From Lepas anatifera (lineage: Eukaryota; Arthropoda; Thecostraca; Lepadidae): a DNA stretch of 64,000 nucleotides. The translations under genes were made by a program, and so were the position numbers. The DNA lies in NCBI GenBank assembly GCA_034440635.1, contig JAOTON010001129.1, forward strand, positions 62,001-126,000, in the 5' to 3' direction. The notes under the pieces were generated by a model. It was not told where the DNA came from. It saw only the letters and a list, made by a program, of their open reading frames with translations, and made no database searches. Of the stretch, positions 11,985-24,014 are shown piece by piece; the first letter of the stretch is position 1, and the number at the start of each line of letters is the position of its first letter.

Positions 11985-12212
11985 AGGCGGTAAGAATCAG
12001 TGCTGCAAACTGCCCAGGGCGGTAGTAATGGACCAAGAACGGCACAAATTAGAATGAAAGTGATAATCTGGGGGCGACAGCGATTGGCCGGGTCGGCAAG
12101 AAACAGGGCAGTCATAAGTCGAGGGCGGCAGTGATAAGACAGGGGCATTAGCTATGAACTAGGAGAAGCGCGAATCAGAGTGGAAGTGATAAGGCGAGGG
12201 CAGCAGTGAGAT
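11985..12212 (+). repeat. GGGCGGCAGTGATAAG-type minisatellite, left remnant
   Basis: Degenerate roughly 21-bp units with the core GGCGGCAGTGATAAG. The array stops at LINE B copy 2 and resumes after it at 14568, so the LINE inserted into a pre-existing array. Confidence 0.65.
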
Positions 12213-12366
12213 ACATAGATATATAGATAGCCATTGAGTTCTCCATAATGCATGACTTTTCAGCCCTCAATCACAAGCACATATAGGAGTTCATTTAGGA
12301 GCAGTTCATTTCTAGCCTATCCTCTTTCCCAAATGCCTGCTATTCATATCCTACCGTTCCATGCTT

Positions 12367-14144
12367 CTATCCCCCCACCCTGAAACGAAAACTTTGTTTG
12401 GCTTTTTCCGTTCTCATCCTTGGGAGTTCTAGCATATCGAGGTCGGTCCCGCGTGTGCTCCAGCTAGAGATTTTGGAGCGACGCGGAACTGATCCGACAG
12501 TGCACTGCCAGAGTCGTCGGAGAGCAGTCTTTTTATCATTGTATGTCACGTTTCTTCAGCAGATCCGGAAACGTCGGCTAACCCGGGTATTGGAGGACTG
12601 GGGTCACGTGCTCACGTTTGCTCAGTCACTGCGATGCGTACGCCAAAATTCAAAACTTTCTGGATGCGATGTTTTTGAGTGATATTGCAGCCTCCCCATA
12701 CAGTCATACAGCACTATATATGTTTATACATATAACACTATATATTTATATAAGCCTCGTGCTAGGGGATGAGGTGGCTTAGTGGATAGCACCCTTGTCT
12801 TCTAAGCCACTGGTCCCGGGTTCAAGTCCCGGCGGAGCCTCTGAATAAGTCGATCTGATCCCCAAAATTCCTTCCAACAGGGTGAGAGTTGGCGACGCCG
12901 TATGCGCCGTTGATGCGTCGTTAAACCCCAAAAATCATATTAAGCCTGGTGCTATATATACACACGAGGCTTGAAATAGTGGTTTTCTGGTCTCTGGTGT
13001 GATTTTGCAGCTTAAGCGAGGTGAGGGTGCCGTAACAGCGACGAGTTACTTGTGAGACTTGATTCACCAGATCAGGGCTGGGTCGTCGAACACACCTAGG
13101 ATCATAGCATATGATGTTGATTTGATAAGGCTGTTACCGAACTGAATAGTGAGTTTCGGGTCACACCGGTTCAAACTTGACCTTAAAACGGGAAGCTCAG
13201 TTTGCTTAGGTTTACTTTGAGCCGATTTTGAGTGAACCAGTCGTGAGCTAGTCTTCTGGTACTTTCCACTCGCAGTTTTAGGTGGAAGATGTTGCCAGTG
13301 TCTGAGTCTAGGAACTGTGCATCATCCGCGTATATGGTGAGCTTGCCCCCGAAGACAAGTGAGATGCCAGGTCGTTTGTAAATATCAAAAACTGCTTTGG
13401 TCCCAGGAGTGAGCCCTAGACCACGACGTGCGTCAATGGCGGTGACCCAGTTCTGCCTCCATGGGTCTTTGGAGTCATATTTGACAGCCAGTACTTGAAC
13501 CAGTGCTGGTCTATACCATACCACCCTAGCTTCTGGAGTAAGCGCGAGTGTTCCATGCTATCAAACGCGCGCGATATGCCCGCCGTTAAGAAGGTAGTGA
13601 CGTGTCCTTGGTCCATGCTGTCAGAGATGAAATTAACAGTTTCTAGCATTGCTGTTTCAGTTGAATGTCCCGATCTGAAACTGTGCTGGTTTTCGCACAG
13701 TATGTGGCTTTTCTCCAGATAGGACGATGGTTGGAGACATACCACCCTCTCGCATAGTTTGCTACGGATGAAAATTGGCCTGAAGTTCCCGAGATCACTG
13801 CGGTTTCCTTTGTAGAGTGGGATCAGTGAGGCCTCCTTCCACTGTGGATATACCTCTCCAGGACGCAGTGAACAGCTGATGACGTAATGAAGATGCGGAC
13901 CAGTAACTGCGAAAGTTGATCTTAGCATCTGGATTGTAATGTCAGCATTTCCACATGCACGTGAGCTGCCAATGCGTTTCAGTGCATTCCATAATTCGGG
14001 AAGAGTGACAAGCTGCACTCCGAAGGCGTCAGAGCAAACTCTCGGAGGTTGTCTCTTAGCTTCACCCCTTGAGGCACAACGGAAAGTGCTACTGCGACAT
14101 CCGTGCCAGTTTCGACAAAATGATGGTTGAATTTGTTTGCTCAA
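12367..14144 (-). pseudogene. LINE B copy 2 reverse transcriptase pseudogene
   Basis: The polymerase-derived segments are readable as 14144-13416 (VQLVTLPELWNAL, GHSTETAM finger, AFDSMEH), 13524-13183 (YADD box, HDWFTQNRLKVN thumb) and 12549-12367 (C-terminal RSKISS-TRGTD). Several short deletions, for example at the KKGDRSD-like site near 13810, and frameshifts break it. It is more degraded than the copy at 3539-6613. Confidence 0.8.
12765..12940 (+). mobile_element. tRNA-derived SINE with 14-bp target duplication
   Basis: The head is tRNA-like. An A box TGGCTTAGTGG and a B box GGTTCAAGTCC fit the RNA polymerase III internal promoter consensus, and a CTTCTAA loop suggests an Arg(TCT)-type ancestor. 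The body includes CCTTCCAACAGGG and GTTGGCGACGCC. The 3' tail is GATGCGTCGTTAAACCCC and AAAAATCA. Flanks TAAGCCTCGTGCTA (12751-12764) and TAAGCCTGGTGCTA (12941-12954) are a 14-bp target duplication with one mismatch. It sits inside LINE B copy 2, so it is younger. The tail is shared with SINEs at 53748 and 58321, presumably the site recognised by a partner LINE. Confidence 0.85.
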
Positions 14145-14567
14145 TGACGATCACTGAGATTGAGTGGTTCAGTCTTTGGCTCTGGTTTCTTAGATGCCAG
14201 GAAGCATCTTCTTATATCGCTCCATGTTTTGGAGGAGTCGTTCCGGAAGTTGGCGAAATGCTCGGAGCTGGCCTGGAGCAGAGCTTTTTTGACGGCATTT
14301 CTGCACTCACGATAGGCTTTCAGTTTCTCTACGTCTCAACGGTCTCGGTCTCTCGCATCTCTGGCTTGGTCCAGCCGCGTCATGCACTCCCTCAGCTGTT
14401 CGTTGTTGTTAAGCCAGGGAGCGGGTGTCTTAACCGCATGGTTTTAAGAGGCATGTGCTTGTCAATTTGGGGCTGCCAGACTTCGTACTAGGCGTTCCAT
14501 TTCTCAGTGACAGTTTCATCCTGGTAAACTTGGCTCCAGTCTGCCTCAAGAAGATCCAGACAGAGGG

Positions 14568-16165
14568 TGAGGACTCGTGACTGGTAGTTATGGACTAAGG
14601 GCGGTACGAATTAGGGTGAAAGTGATAAGTTGGGGAAGGGGTGGTATTGGTTAGCCGAGGGCGGCACGAATCAAGGCAAAGTGGATAAGCCGAGGACGGG
14701 AATGGTGAGTCGTAGGCAGTAGTTATAACCTACTGGGGGGGGGACACGAATCAGGGTGGAACAGATAAGCTGGGGCAGGTACGGCGGATTCCGAGGGGCA
14801 GGGTGTGCAGTTGCACACCCTGAAAAAAATGAGTGTGTGCAAAAGTATCTCTTTGCACACCCGGTTTTGACTTGGTCCGGAGAAGCGCCCCCGGATTTGG
14901 GCGGCGCCCCTGGCCTCCCACGAAAAAAAATCTGGCCTCAACACCGCCTACCTGAAAAGGTAGGACCCTCTGTGCGAAAGCAAAACAGTTTCAAATATGA
15001 ATGGTTCCCCCTGTCATCAAAACCGTCCAATGGAGAGAGCAAATAGACCCAATTTATCCACTCAACTTGGAAAAATGATGTCGGTGCCTCCCCTTGAGTA
15101 GGCGTCTAGAAAGCCAAAGGCGTTGCCCTGGGTAGGAAGGCACCCCCTCCCGAAAATCTTGCACACCCGCCCGAAAATGGAATCCACCATCTCTGAGCTG
15201 GGGGCGGCAGTCATGAGCCCAGGGCGGCACGAATTAGACCGGAAGTGATAAGTCAGAGGCGGCATTCATTGGCCGAGGCGGTAGTGATGTGCTGGGGGCG
15301 GCATTAAGCAGGGCGGCAGTGATAAGGCGGGGATAGCACTGGTGAGCCACTGACAGCAGTGATGAGCCGGGTGCCGTTTGAAACAGGGCGGCAGTGATAA
15401 GTCAGGGCTGGCATGAATCAGGGTGGCAGTGATAGGCAGGAGGCGGCAGTGATGAACCATGGCGGCATAAATCAGGGTGGTAGTGATGAACCGGGGGCGG
15501 CATGAATCACAGTGGTAAGACGGAGGCGGCATGAATCAGGGCAGCAATGCTGAGCCAGGGTGCGACTCATGAATTGGGGGTGCTCAAATCATGATGGGGG
15601 TGCTCGCACACCCGAAAGAGATAATAACTTCACCCCTGGCTGACACTAAAACAGCAAAAGCACGACAGCAACAGGCTACCATTTACTCGGTTTGGGGAAT
15701 TCCTCCAATACGCAAACATATAACGGTTAGACGATAGTGGGCTGCTGTTAACTCTCTGGAAGCGTGTTAGAGATTCCTGCTGACAAAACTGTGCTGACAG
15801 CAGGGCCTTAGTTTGACCAGTTTTAGGGGCCATGGCCGGATTGGTCTCCTCGGCAGTGATAAGCCAGGGGCAGCAGTGATCAGCCGGGGGCGGCAGTGAG
15901 TATTCGAGAGAGGAAGTGTCTAACCAGGGGCCACTCATACATGGGTTAATAAAAAAACAGGGAGAGCATTCATTGGCCGAAGGCGGCGTGAATCAGAGCA
16001 TCAGTGATTTATAATGGCGGCAGTGATGAACTAGGGGAGGTAGCAATGAGTCGAGGCGGTGGGCATTTGGGTTAAAATATGCCGGAAACAACATGCATGA
16101 GCCAGAGGCAGCATGGATTAGGGCAGCAATGATAAACCAGGGGCAGCAGTGATCAGCCGGGAGAC
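14568..16165 (+). repeat. Degenerate GC-rich minisatellite with inserted fragments
   Basis: The array resumes after the LINE with units near 21-22 bp (GGCGGCAGTGATAAGCCAGGG and GGCACGAATCAGGGTGG variants). It is interrupted by a fragment with GTGTGCAGTTGCACACCCTG at about 14800 and CACACCC-rich sequence near 15160. At 15570-15840 lies a cassette with GGGGGTGCTC and CACCCCTGGCT, followed by CTGACAAAACTGTGCTGACAG. No coding potential is seen. Confidence 0.65.
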
Positions 16166-16590
16166 GGTCCGTCATCATATTTGGGTTTCAGGGCGCGTCG
16201 ATATCTAGGATCATACGGCGCCCATAACACTAAATAAATTACGTAAATAGGGCATTTCCGCACAAGTTTCAACAAGCCAGGTGGCAAAACAGGTCCAGGT
16301 TGCGAAAATTGTATCAGAAGATTATGTAAAAGCATATATAAAATAAGTAAATACAATAAAATTAAATATAGCACGGAAAAATGGCAGCCAGTTTTATATG
16401 ACACACTAGGGTCAGTGAAAAAGTAACATGAAACTCGACGTTATTTAAAATTTGAAAGACTACTAGGATGAATATATGGCACTAAAACTAACGCTCCTCG
16501 GGTATGACTTGATGCCAGTAATATCCAAAGAAGGATGCTCCCCCAGAACCTTCACCGCCCAGATATCCCCAGGACACTCACTGCCCCGGG
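16166..16590. other. Non-repetitive AT-rich insert between minisatellite arrays
   Basis: No gene is seen. The sequence lacks the 21-bp unit and is clearly more AT-rich than the flanking arrays; its origin is unknown. Confidence 0.4.
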
Positions 16591-17795
16591 AGACGTCAGT
16601 GATGAACCAGGTGCGGCAGTGGACAGTCAGGGGCGGTAATGATTAAACAGGTGTGGCATTTATCAGCCAGGGGGCGGCAGCTATCAGTCAGGCGGCTGCA
16701 GTTATCAGTCAGGGGGCGGCAGTATCAGTCAGGGGTGGCAGTCATCAGTCAGGGGGCGGTAGAGATCTGCCAAGGGGCGGCAGCGATCTGACATGGGACG
16801 GCAATGATCAGCCAGGGGCGGCAGTGATCAGCCAGGGGATGCAGTTAGCAGCCAAGGGGCGGCAGTTATCCGTCAAGGGGCGGCAATTATCAGCCAGAAG
16901 GCGGTAGTGATAAGACAGGGGTGGCAGTTATCAGCCAGGGGGCGGTAGTTATCATTCAAAGGGCGGCAATGATTAGCCAGGGGCGGCAGTTACCAGCAAT
17001 GGAGCGGAAATGATCAGTCATGGGGCGGCAGTGAACATCCAGGGGTCGGCAGTGATCAGCCAGGGGGCGACAGTGATCAGCCAGGGGGGCGCCAGTTATT
17101 GGTCAAGGGGCGGCATTTATCAGTCAGTGGGCGGCAGTGATCAGTCAGGGGGTGGCAGTGATCCACCAGGGGCGGCAGTGATCAGTCAGTGGCGGCAGTT
17201 ATCAGCCAAGGGGACGGTAATGATCAGCCAGGGGGCGGGAGTGATCAGCCAGGGGCGGAAGTTATCAATTAGTCTGGGGCAGCAGGTTTGAGCCAAGGGG
17301 CGGCAGTTATCAGTCAGGGGGCGGCAGTTATCAGCCAGGGGGCGGCAGTGATCAGCCAGGGGGCGGCAGTGATGATTTGGGGAGCGACAGTGACTAACCA
17401 GGAGGGGCACTTATGTATATGGGTGGAGAAATAAAACGGGGACAGCTTTGATTAGCCAGAGCCGGCATGAATCAAAGCTGCAGTGATAAACCAGGGGTTT
17501 TAGTGCTGATCAGTGATGAACCAAAGGAGGCAATAGTCATTCAGTGAGGGGGCGGCAGTGATTAACTGTTGGCGGCAGTGATCAGGCGGGAGTGGCAGTG
17601 ATGTGGCGTCACAAATCAGGGGCAAAGTGATAGGCCACGCGGCATTGATGAGGCAGAGTTGGAATCACTCAGGGTGGAAATAATAAACCTCGAGACGGGA
17701 AAACTTGTCAGGGGCGAAATGAATCAGGACGGCAGTGATGAGATAGCGTGGCGCCGTTCTGGGCGGCGGTGGTAAGCCAGGGGCGGCACATGTAT
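16591..17795 (+). repeat. Dense 20-22 bp minisatellite, GGGGCGGCAGTGATCAGCCAG
   Basis: This is the best-conserved part of the array, with roughly fifty units. The commonest forms are GGGGCGGCAGTTATCAGTCAG and GGGGCGGCAGTGATCAGCCAG. The unit holds the palindrome TGATCA. Order within 17290-17390 is nearly perfect, and the unit drifts toward both edges, as expected for unequal exchange with homogenisation strongest in the middle. Confidence 0.85.
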
Positions 17796-17796
17796 T

Positions 17797-18000
17797 GGGG
17801 GTGCTCAGCACATGATTGAAGGTGCTCAACTTAGGATTGGGGGTGCTCGGGAACCCCCAAAGAGATAGAAAATTACACCCCTGGCTAGCACATAGTAGAG
17901 GTGGTTGTGGCGCTGATGTTTATTTCCCAGACGAGAGGCTAGAGGGTCTGCTAACAAAATTGTACTGACAGGTGAAACAGGGCTCAGGTTTCAATCAGAT
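17797..18000 (+). repeat. End cassette shared with 15570-15840
   Basis: Contains GGGGGTGCTC repeated three times, then CCCCCAAAGAGATAGAAA, ACACCCCTGGCTAGCACA and a copy of the CTGACA/CAAAATTGTACTGACAG motif. The same order occurs at 15570-15840, also next to the minisatellite. Both may be the end of a mobile unit that carries the minisatellite inside. Confidence 0.5.
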
Positions 18001-18005
18001 TCTTG

Positions 18006-18037
18006 TTAAAGGGACATTGTCGCAAAAATTTTTATTG
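18006..18037 (+). repeat. TTAAAGGGACATTG terminus (left)
   Basis: A 32-base sequence starting TTAAAGGGACATTGTCGC recurs as an exact inverted match at 33931-33962. It starts with TTAA, as do termini of TTAA-specific elements. Whether both belong to one element is discussed as a finding. Confidence 0.6.
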
Positions 18038-20764
18038 GCTAGATCAAAAGGTTACAAAAAGTTGTTTCAGAAGTCATATTCTCATTTTTGCAAATTCAGG
18101 CTCAAAATGCCTGAAAATCGGCCTCAAAGTCAACATTTATAGACGACTTTACCGAGTCCTTATGGTAACGATAAAGTGACGTAGACCCGGCTATAGCTAT
18201 CAATTTAAATATGAAAAAATGTCAAACATTTCTTTTAAAGCAGTTCAGTAGCTTAAACCTATAACATCAAAAATTATTCTATAAAAATATATTTCCAAAA
18301 CGCTTTTGAAAGAGAAATATAGGTTTTTAAAGAAATACCATCAACCAATCAGGAGCCCAGTCCTTATAGGATCTGGTCACGTGGGCTTATCTTACATCAA
18401 TGTGATGTCATGATGGCTACCCATGAACTATCGATATTCACCATTTCAAAAACCGCGGCAAACGCGAAGATATGAATACAAATTCTATAACACTTATTAG
18501 CGCTGCGGTCAGGCCCGAATACCCTAAAGATTATAATTAATAATTGTTCGTTATTGCATGATTGCATTGCAGCTAAAATGATACAATAAAAAGATACAGG
18601 TAGCGCGATCCAGAAGAGCCTCCTTTGAGGCATGAAGAAAGCTTTGGGTGGTTTTTTCGGACGAGGAGATTGTCGCCTCTCCGGTCTCGTGGATCAACAT
18701 ATCGTCGGTAATCTGCACGTAGAATATTTTGAGCCTTTGATGTGGTCAATTGAGATTTTCTTAGAGGTAAAAAACCTATGCGTGAAAAGTTAATGAAACA
18801 ATTTGAATTTTTGCCATCCATCTGCTGGCCACCAATGCTTATTGAGGTTTTGTTTAGTGAGTGTAGTGAGTTAGTCAAAAACTAATCCCATCAAGTATGG
18901 GCAACGCATTTAATGTTTCTGTTCTGCATTAATTAGGTTCATGAAGTTGCCAAAAAGCAAATTGTATGCTTAGTTGATAACTATTCATTTTGGCCCACTG
19001 TTATAGCTGTGGTCTTGTTTCGTCTGTCAACACCAATCAGCGAGCAGCATTGAGTCCCAGTCTGCAAAGTATGGCAGCAGGCTAGACGAGTCACACCAGC
19101 CACCTAAAATCATTGCACTGCCAGACACCAAAAATTCACACCAAACTGCTATATACCATAGAGAAAAATGCACCCTTTCCTACCCACACAATGCAATGCT
19201 ACCTCTTGTATTAGTTAGTTAAATACTTGTTATAAGGTCCCCTCCTGTGTCTTTATAATCATTCAGCCATTATTTGTTTGGTTTTCAGTGTCACCTTCCT
19301 TGCACCAGTCTGGGGAATTCACACCAGGTTGATGAACTTCACACCACTCACTCTTGTCTCCTAGGGCACTCACCCTGACGAGATCTCGTTGAAAATGCCA
19401 TACTTTGCACACTGGATTGAGTCTATGTCACATGGCTATAGCCTCTCCCTGAGAACCAATCTTAGAACCAATCTTAGATTTACAGTCTGGCTACCTGCTG
19501 TGGTGCTGCTGGAAAAACAGTAATAGCACAACAGTGGTAGCATACTTTTGTGATTGGTAGATAAGTATTCTGGTTCATTTTTGTCTGATTAGCCATAGCA
19601 CATACTAGAGACAGTTGTGGTATTTCTTTTCTAGAGGAGAGGCTAGAGGGCTCGCGGACAAGGCTGTGCTGGCAGACGGAACAAGGCTTATGAGCAGTGT
19701 CAATGCCAAAAAGTCCTCATTTTATTGTTGCACAGGTCAACTTGTGTACCAAAATAGGTGAAAATTATTTGGTGATGGCAATTCTCCAATGATTATTTAA
19801 GCATATTATTTTTGAATTGCCCATATTCCCTCTCTTTTTGGTCTAACTTTATATTTACAATATTTGTGCACTCTAGTAAAAGTCTATATCAAGCTTGTAA
19901 TTTGAATTACAAATTTCTACCTGTTACAAATACTGGCTCTGCACAATGTGTGCATGCTAGTGCATTTGCTGCTTAGCTTACCTTCTTTTAAGTATGAAAA
20001 TGTTTTTGATTAATTTTACAGATTGAAACAGATTTTCCATTTATTTTGGTACCATACAGTACATAGTAGTCAGTGTACTCCTATCTACTTATCAGATCCA
20101 TTTACTCATATTTCAAGTGCTACTGTTTGTTTCCAGACATGAAAGTGACTGTAGCATGAATTCATCCATCTGCCCTCAGAAAATGCCCATCTGCATTCAT
20201 GCCCATCTGCAGATGAATTCATCCATCTGCCCTCTGAAAATGCCCATCTGCATGCTTTTTATAATTGATATTAAAAATGAACTGAAGGAAAACTAGGATA
20301 AGATGTATTATGATTCGAAACACTAGGAGTGTACCCAATACAACAATATAATTGTGAACAAAGAGTATGGATAGTCATGTAGGAATGACAGGGGGGCAGT
20401 CTTGGGTGATGCAATTTTTTGTGTTTTCCTGGAAGAATATATGAAAGATTAGGCGGGTCGCTTCAAAGAGAAAATTTGTTTACTAGAAAACCTGTCTTTT
20501 GTAGCTGCTGTGTATCATCAAGCTATCGTCCCAATGGACCAGCTTGTGTATGATCATTTTGTTTGTTAGAGTTTGAATGGGATGAACCCAATCAGACTGA
20601 TTCTCCCATAGACCTGAAATTTGGAATATTTGTTTCCTATTGTGGGCCAGTGTTGAAATAATGTATTGTAATTTATAAAAAAACATGAATTTGCATGGTT
20701 CCACCTGACCCCTCCACAAACCCATGATCTAGACTATAGATCGTCTTTGGGGATGTCTTTGTTC

Positions 20765-20768
<4 letters not shown>

Positions 20769-20808
<40 letters not shown>
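20769..20808. repeat. (AT)n microsatellite
   Basis: About 20 uninterrupted AT dinucleotides. Confidence 0.95.
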
Positions 20809-20810
<2 letters not shown>

Positions 20811-21521
20811 CATATGTTTAAAACAAGATTCAGTGATATCTTGTTTGCTTTCATTGTGGGCTTGTGATATTTTATTTGTACCCTTTATTTGGTCCCATTT
20901 GTTCCTGCTGTGAAAATATCTTCTAATTTAAAAAGAGCGTACCCCAGCAAGCTGAACGCAAAACAGAAATAATCAGGTGCTGCCCCTCGACAGTGACTAT
21001 CGCAAATTACGCCTGCTGCTGGAAGACAAGCTTCAGAGGACGAGCAATGGAATCGCAGAGTTGGCAGAGTAACACAGCCAGCAGTTTTTTGCATTTAACA
21101 CGAACCTGCCTGAGTGCACCTCGGTCGTCTGCCTGTGTGCCCGCAGTATACGTTCATGTATGTGCGTAAGTGGTGTTTATCGCGGTATATTAAGGCAAAT
21201 CCTCTGAGGACCTCAGTAAAACATGCCATTAAAAGTATTTTTTAGCCTGAAGGTAAGAAAACTAGTAATGCCAAAGGGTCTTTATAGTAAAAAACCAAGT
21301 GGTCAGATTTTGTTGGTGGTCGTACGTGCGAAAGTCGGCGAAAATAATAAGTGACACCTCTGTGCTCAGACTATTGCGGTGAACATTTTATCAAACCGTG
21401 TAGCACTTATTGTGGACAGATGCAAAATCTGTTATGCTTTTGATGTACACTCAGTATTTGGTTCGCTCCCAGCCTTCTTAGAGTGCACTTCAAGGACTGG
21501 AAGCTAGGAGCTGCATACCCA

Positions 21522-21657
21522 CTGGTGGGTTCAGGGAAAATTTACTATCCTCCCAAACTCTGCGATTTTCACCGACCTTTAAAAAATGTGTATTCACGAT
21601 TTTGGACCCTGTCCTCCCCTCCTCCCCCACAAAAAACATTGGCCTGGATCCGTCACT
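21522..21657. mobile_element. Short MITE-like element, about 135 bp
   Basis: The left end CACTGGTGGGTTCAGGG and the right end CCTGGATCCGTCACTG are imperfect inverted repeats. The GGATCCAGG core relates it to the GGCGGATCCAGG MITEs. No coding content. Confidence 0.45.
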
Positions 21658-23009
21658 GACGTACTGAGTTATATCCTCTAGTCCACGTTGCACTCGGAAG
21701 ACTGCTCGTTGGGGACTCGCAGACCTGATTGTTGCACGCGTTTCTCACCTGCCGAGGGTTATCACTCGCTTGTAATTTCCTGGTAGGTTATATTTTCTCA
21801 TGTTTTTGTGAGATTGAATATAAGCCTCATTGATCAACTGATATCTGTTGGTTTTTAAAAGTAGATGAATTTTGCATTGCGTAGCCGAGGAGCATGATTA
21901 TAAATTGGTAAGATGTTTCATGGCTTTGCCTCTCGAATTCTTGACGCAAAATGGAGCCTGTGATCACACTGTGATCACATATTCGAGCACAGCCCCTCGT
22001 CAGAATCCTCATAATACAATAAGCGAAAACTTTTGGTCATAGTGTGACCAAGGCTTGAAATTTAGATCTGATTTGGAAATCGAATGCTGGAATAATGCAG
22101 TTCAGTGCTGGAATATTCAAATATTGGAACTCGATTCGAGGTTATCCTAGCACTCTGACTAAAAATGTATGTGTTCACCTATTATATTATGAGAATTTTG
22201 GTGAAGGGATGTACCTGAATATTTATCAGTGTATTAGCCCCATTTTGGAACTATGATTCGAGGAGGCTGGTCATAAAATATCTTATCAACGTAGATAATC
22301 TAATAAACAATCTAATAAAAATAACGCTTAATATACTATTTTATATAATGATATGATGTTATATGAAGTGCTTCTGGAATTGTTTGTTCTATTATGAGAA
22401 AGGACCGTTTCCGAACTCCGAAGTATTAAAAATAAACGCTTATCATTTTCATAAACAAATGTCACTCATGAGGCTAGCAGCTTGCTTGTCTTAAAGCTGC
22501 GATGCGTCTTCTTAGGTTTAGACTCTGTGACTACCAATGTTAAGATTAATTATAGAATCCTTTTTATTTAATACGAACTGTTCCAGGCTATAATTTTGAG
22601 GTATATTTTCTTGATGTGCCCTGATCAGAAACTAACTCAACTTGAAGTAAAAAACAATGTATTCTTAAATCTTGTATATCTATATACGAAAAAATTAGAA
22701 AGAGCTACCACCACGGACAGAGGAGTGAGGTGGCCAGTCCATCTCCAACCTGCAACACACAACAAACGTTCCCCCTGAAACAAAAAGTGATCAGGTTTGG
22801 GTTCGTGGTGCGTTCCACACTTTTGTTAGTTCATCCAAGGATCGTGGTGGCTGCTCTCTGGTTCCCCAGTTCTGACACATATCAAGAGTTATTCTTCCGT
22901 ATCACATTCAGCTATTCTCCGGTTCTCTAGACTACGTGTTTTTATATTCTCCGGAGACCAAAGAATTACAATTATATCAAAGATTTAGATGTCGACGGAC
23001 ACATTTTAT

Positions 23010-23390
23010 CTAATTGATTGATTGAGTGTTCCGGCCATATGGGAGGGGGCGCCCCTGCAGGTGCCCCAACCGCCGCAGGAACATCGCCAGCCGTCGTGGG
23101 TCCGCCAGCGCTTCCCGGATGGGTGGGTCGTCCCGTCCAAATATGTCCCAGCACAGGTCAGCGCACGCAGGGCACCGGGTCAGAAGGTGGTGGAGGATCT
23201 CGTCCTCTCCATCGTCGCATTCCTGTAACGTGGCCTCCGGGTTCAGGCCGATCCTCTTTCGGTAGCTGCACAGGAGAAGGGAGTGGCCAATGCGCAGGCG
23301 CTCCACCTCCACACTCTCCTGCCGTGAAAGGCCCAGGCGGTCTTTCAGGGTGGTCCGCCCTGGGAGACCGCCACATTTAATCTCGAACAC
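23010..23390 (-). pseudogene. LINE ORF2 C-terminal fragment
   Basis: A 126-codon open frame on the minus strand matches the C-terminal region after the RT in R1/LOA/I-like LINEs: LSRQESVEVERLRIGHSLLL, then RIGLNPEATLQECDDGEDEI, HHLLTRCPACADLCW and a DPRRLAMFLRRLG ending. This part normally carries a Cys-His knuckle; here ECDDGEDEILHHLLTRC keeps a C-x-H-x-C pattern. The RT itself is absent, so this is a 5'-truncated remnant with about 30 bp of 3' flank before 22980. It is GC-rich compared with the surrounding AT-rich DNA. Confidence 0.75.
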
Positions 23391-23440
23391 GTTTTATCTC
23401 GTACGGATTAACGTTTTATCTCGTTGTTTTACCAGATTAA

Positions 23441-24010
23441 CACGCGCATTGACGGGGCTCTGAGCCACCTTCGCTTTGACAGGGGGCGCGGGTACCCCCT
23501 AAAATCTCCAGAACCACGGTAGGTAGTGAAAAATGGTAAACGGCTTTGGGTAGCCCATACGCTTCTCCATCGAAATATTTTAACCATTTTGTCAGGTCAA
23601 TTCAATCGGATGAGTTCACTTTGTTCCGACTTATGTTGTCTTAAACTTTGAGGTCAGGTCACTTGACCTGTACTGGTGACCTGACCTGAGATGACCTAAC
23701 CTTAAAATTTTGACAAAAGTTGTAAAAATGATGAGAGAAGGTATGTCAAGTTTTTTAACCCGAGTTTATTTTTAACCCGAGTGTGCTAAGTACCTACCTA
23801 ATAAATGTGTGATGGCTTAAATTCCGTGGCGGCGCCCCTGCCTAGTTTTCTTTGCCTAGTGTTAGGAGTGTATGTTTTACCATGTACTGCGTTTTTACTG
23901 TTAATATACGCGTATGGATACAAGTGCGGCGGCGCTACGCGCCGCCGTTTTTATGTTCTATCCGAAAAACCAGACGGGGGGCGGGTACCCGCCTCCCGTC
24001 AATGTGCGTG
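23441..24010 (+). mobile_element. TTAA element 1 (570 bp, non-autonomous)
   Basis: The left terminus CACGCGCATTGACGGG and the right terminus CCCGTCAATGTGCGTG are inverted repeats (about 14 of 16 matching). Each is flanked by TTAA (23437-23440 and 24011-24014), the target of piggyBac and some Kolobok elements. There is no transposase, so it is a MITE moved in trans. It contains a short run of AGGTCA half-sites at about 23650-23700. A truncated copy lies at 10411-10572. Confidence 0.85.
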
Positions 24011-24014
24011 TTAA

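Larger units (their letters stand above)
12213..14567 (-). mobile_element. LINE B, second copy, 5' truncated, minus strand
   Basis: Similar to 3371-5610 along its length in the same orientation. The 3' tail is a GATA/ATAG-like microsatellite at 12213-12232. The 5' end stops at about 14567 inside the endonuclease region, typical LINE truncation. It lies inside the 21-bp minisatellite. GTGAG occurs on both sides and may be a very short target duplication, which is weak evidence. It is interrupted by a SINE at 12765-12940. Confidence 0.85.
18038..22984. other. AT-rich region without recognisable genes
   Basis: No host gene is supported. Visible items: a promoter-like cluster at 18340-18415 (CCAATCAG, GGTCACGTGGG, GATGTCATG); pieces of the TGTCAGCA / CAATCAGCGAGCAGCATTG repeat family at 19020-19065 and 19640-19690; and a duplicated 40-bp stretch (CATCCATCTGCCCTC) at 20157-20253. 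Also present are an AT microsatellite and a short MITE at 21522-21657. Minus-strand frames at 18397-18878 and 20483-20725 resemble no family I know. Confidence 0.5.

Noticed and set aside
16591..17795. CRISPR-like array
   Set aside because: Units are contiguous and degenerate with no unique spacers; the context is an animal genome, so it is a minisatellite.
23018..23380. Plus-strand frames opposite the LINE C-terminal fragment
   Set aside because: The minus-strand protein matches a known LINE C-terminal pattern; the plus frames are GC-driven shadows.
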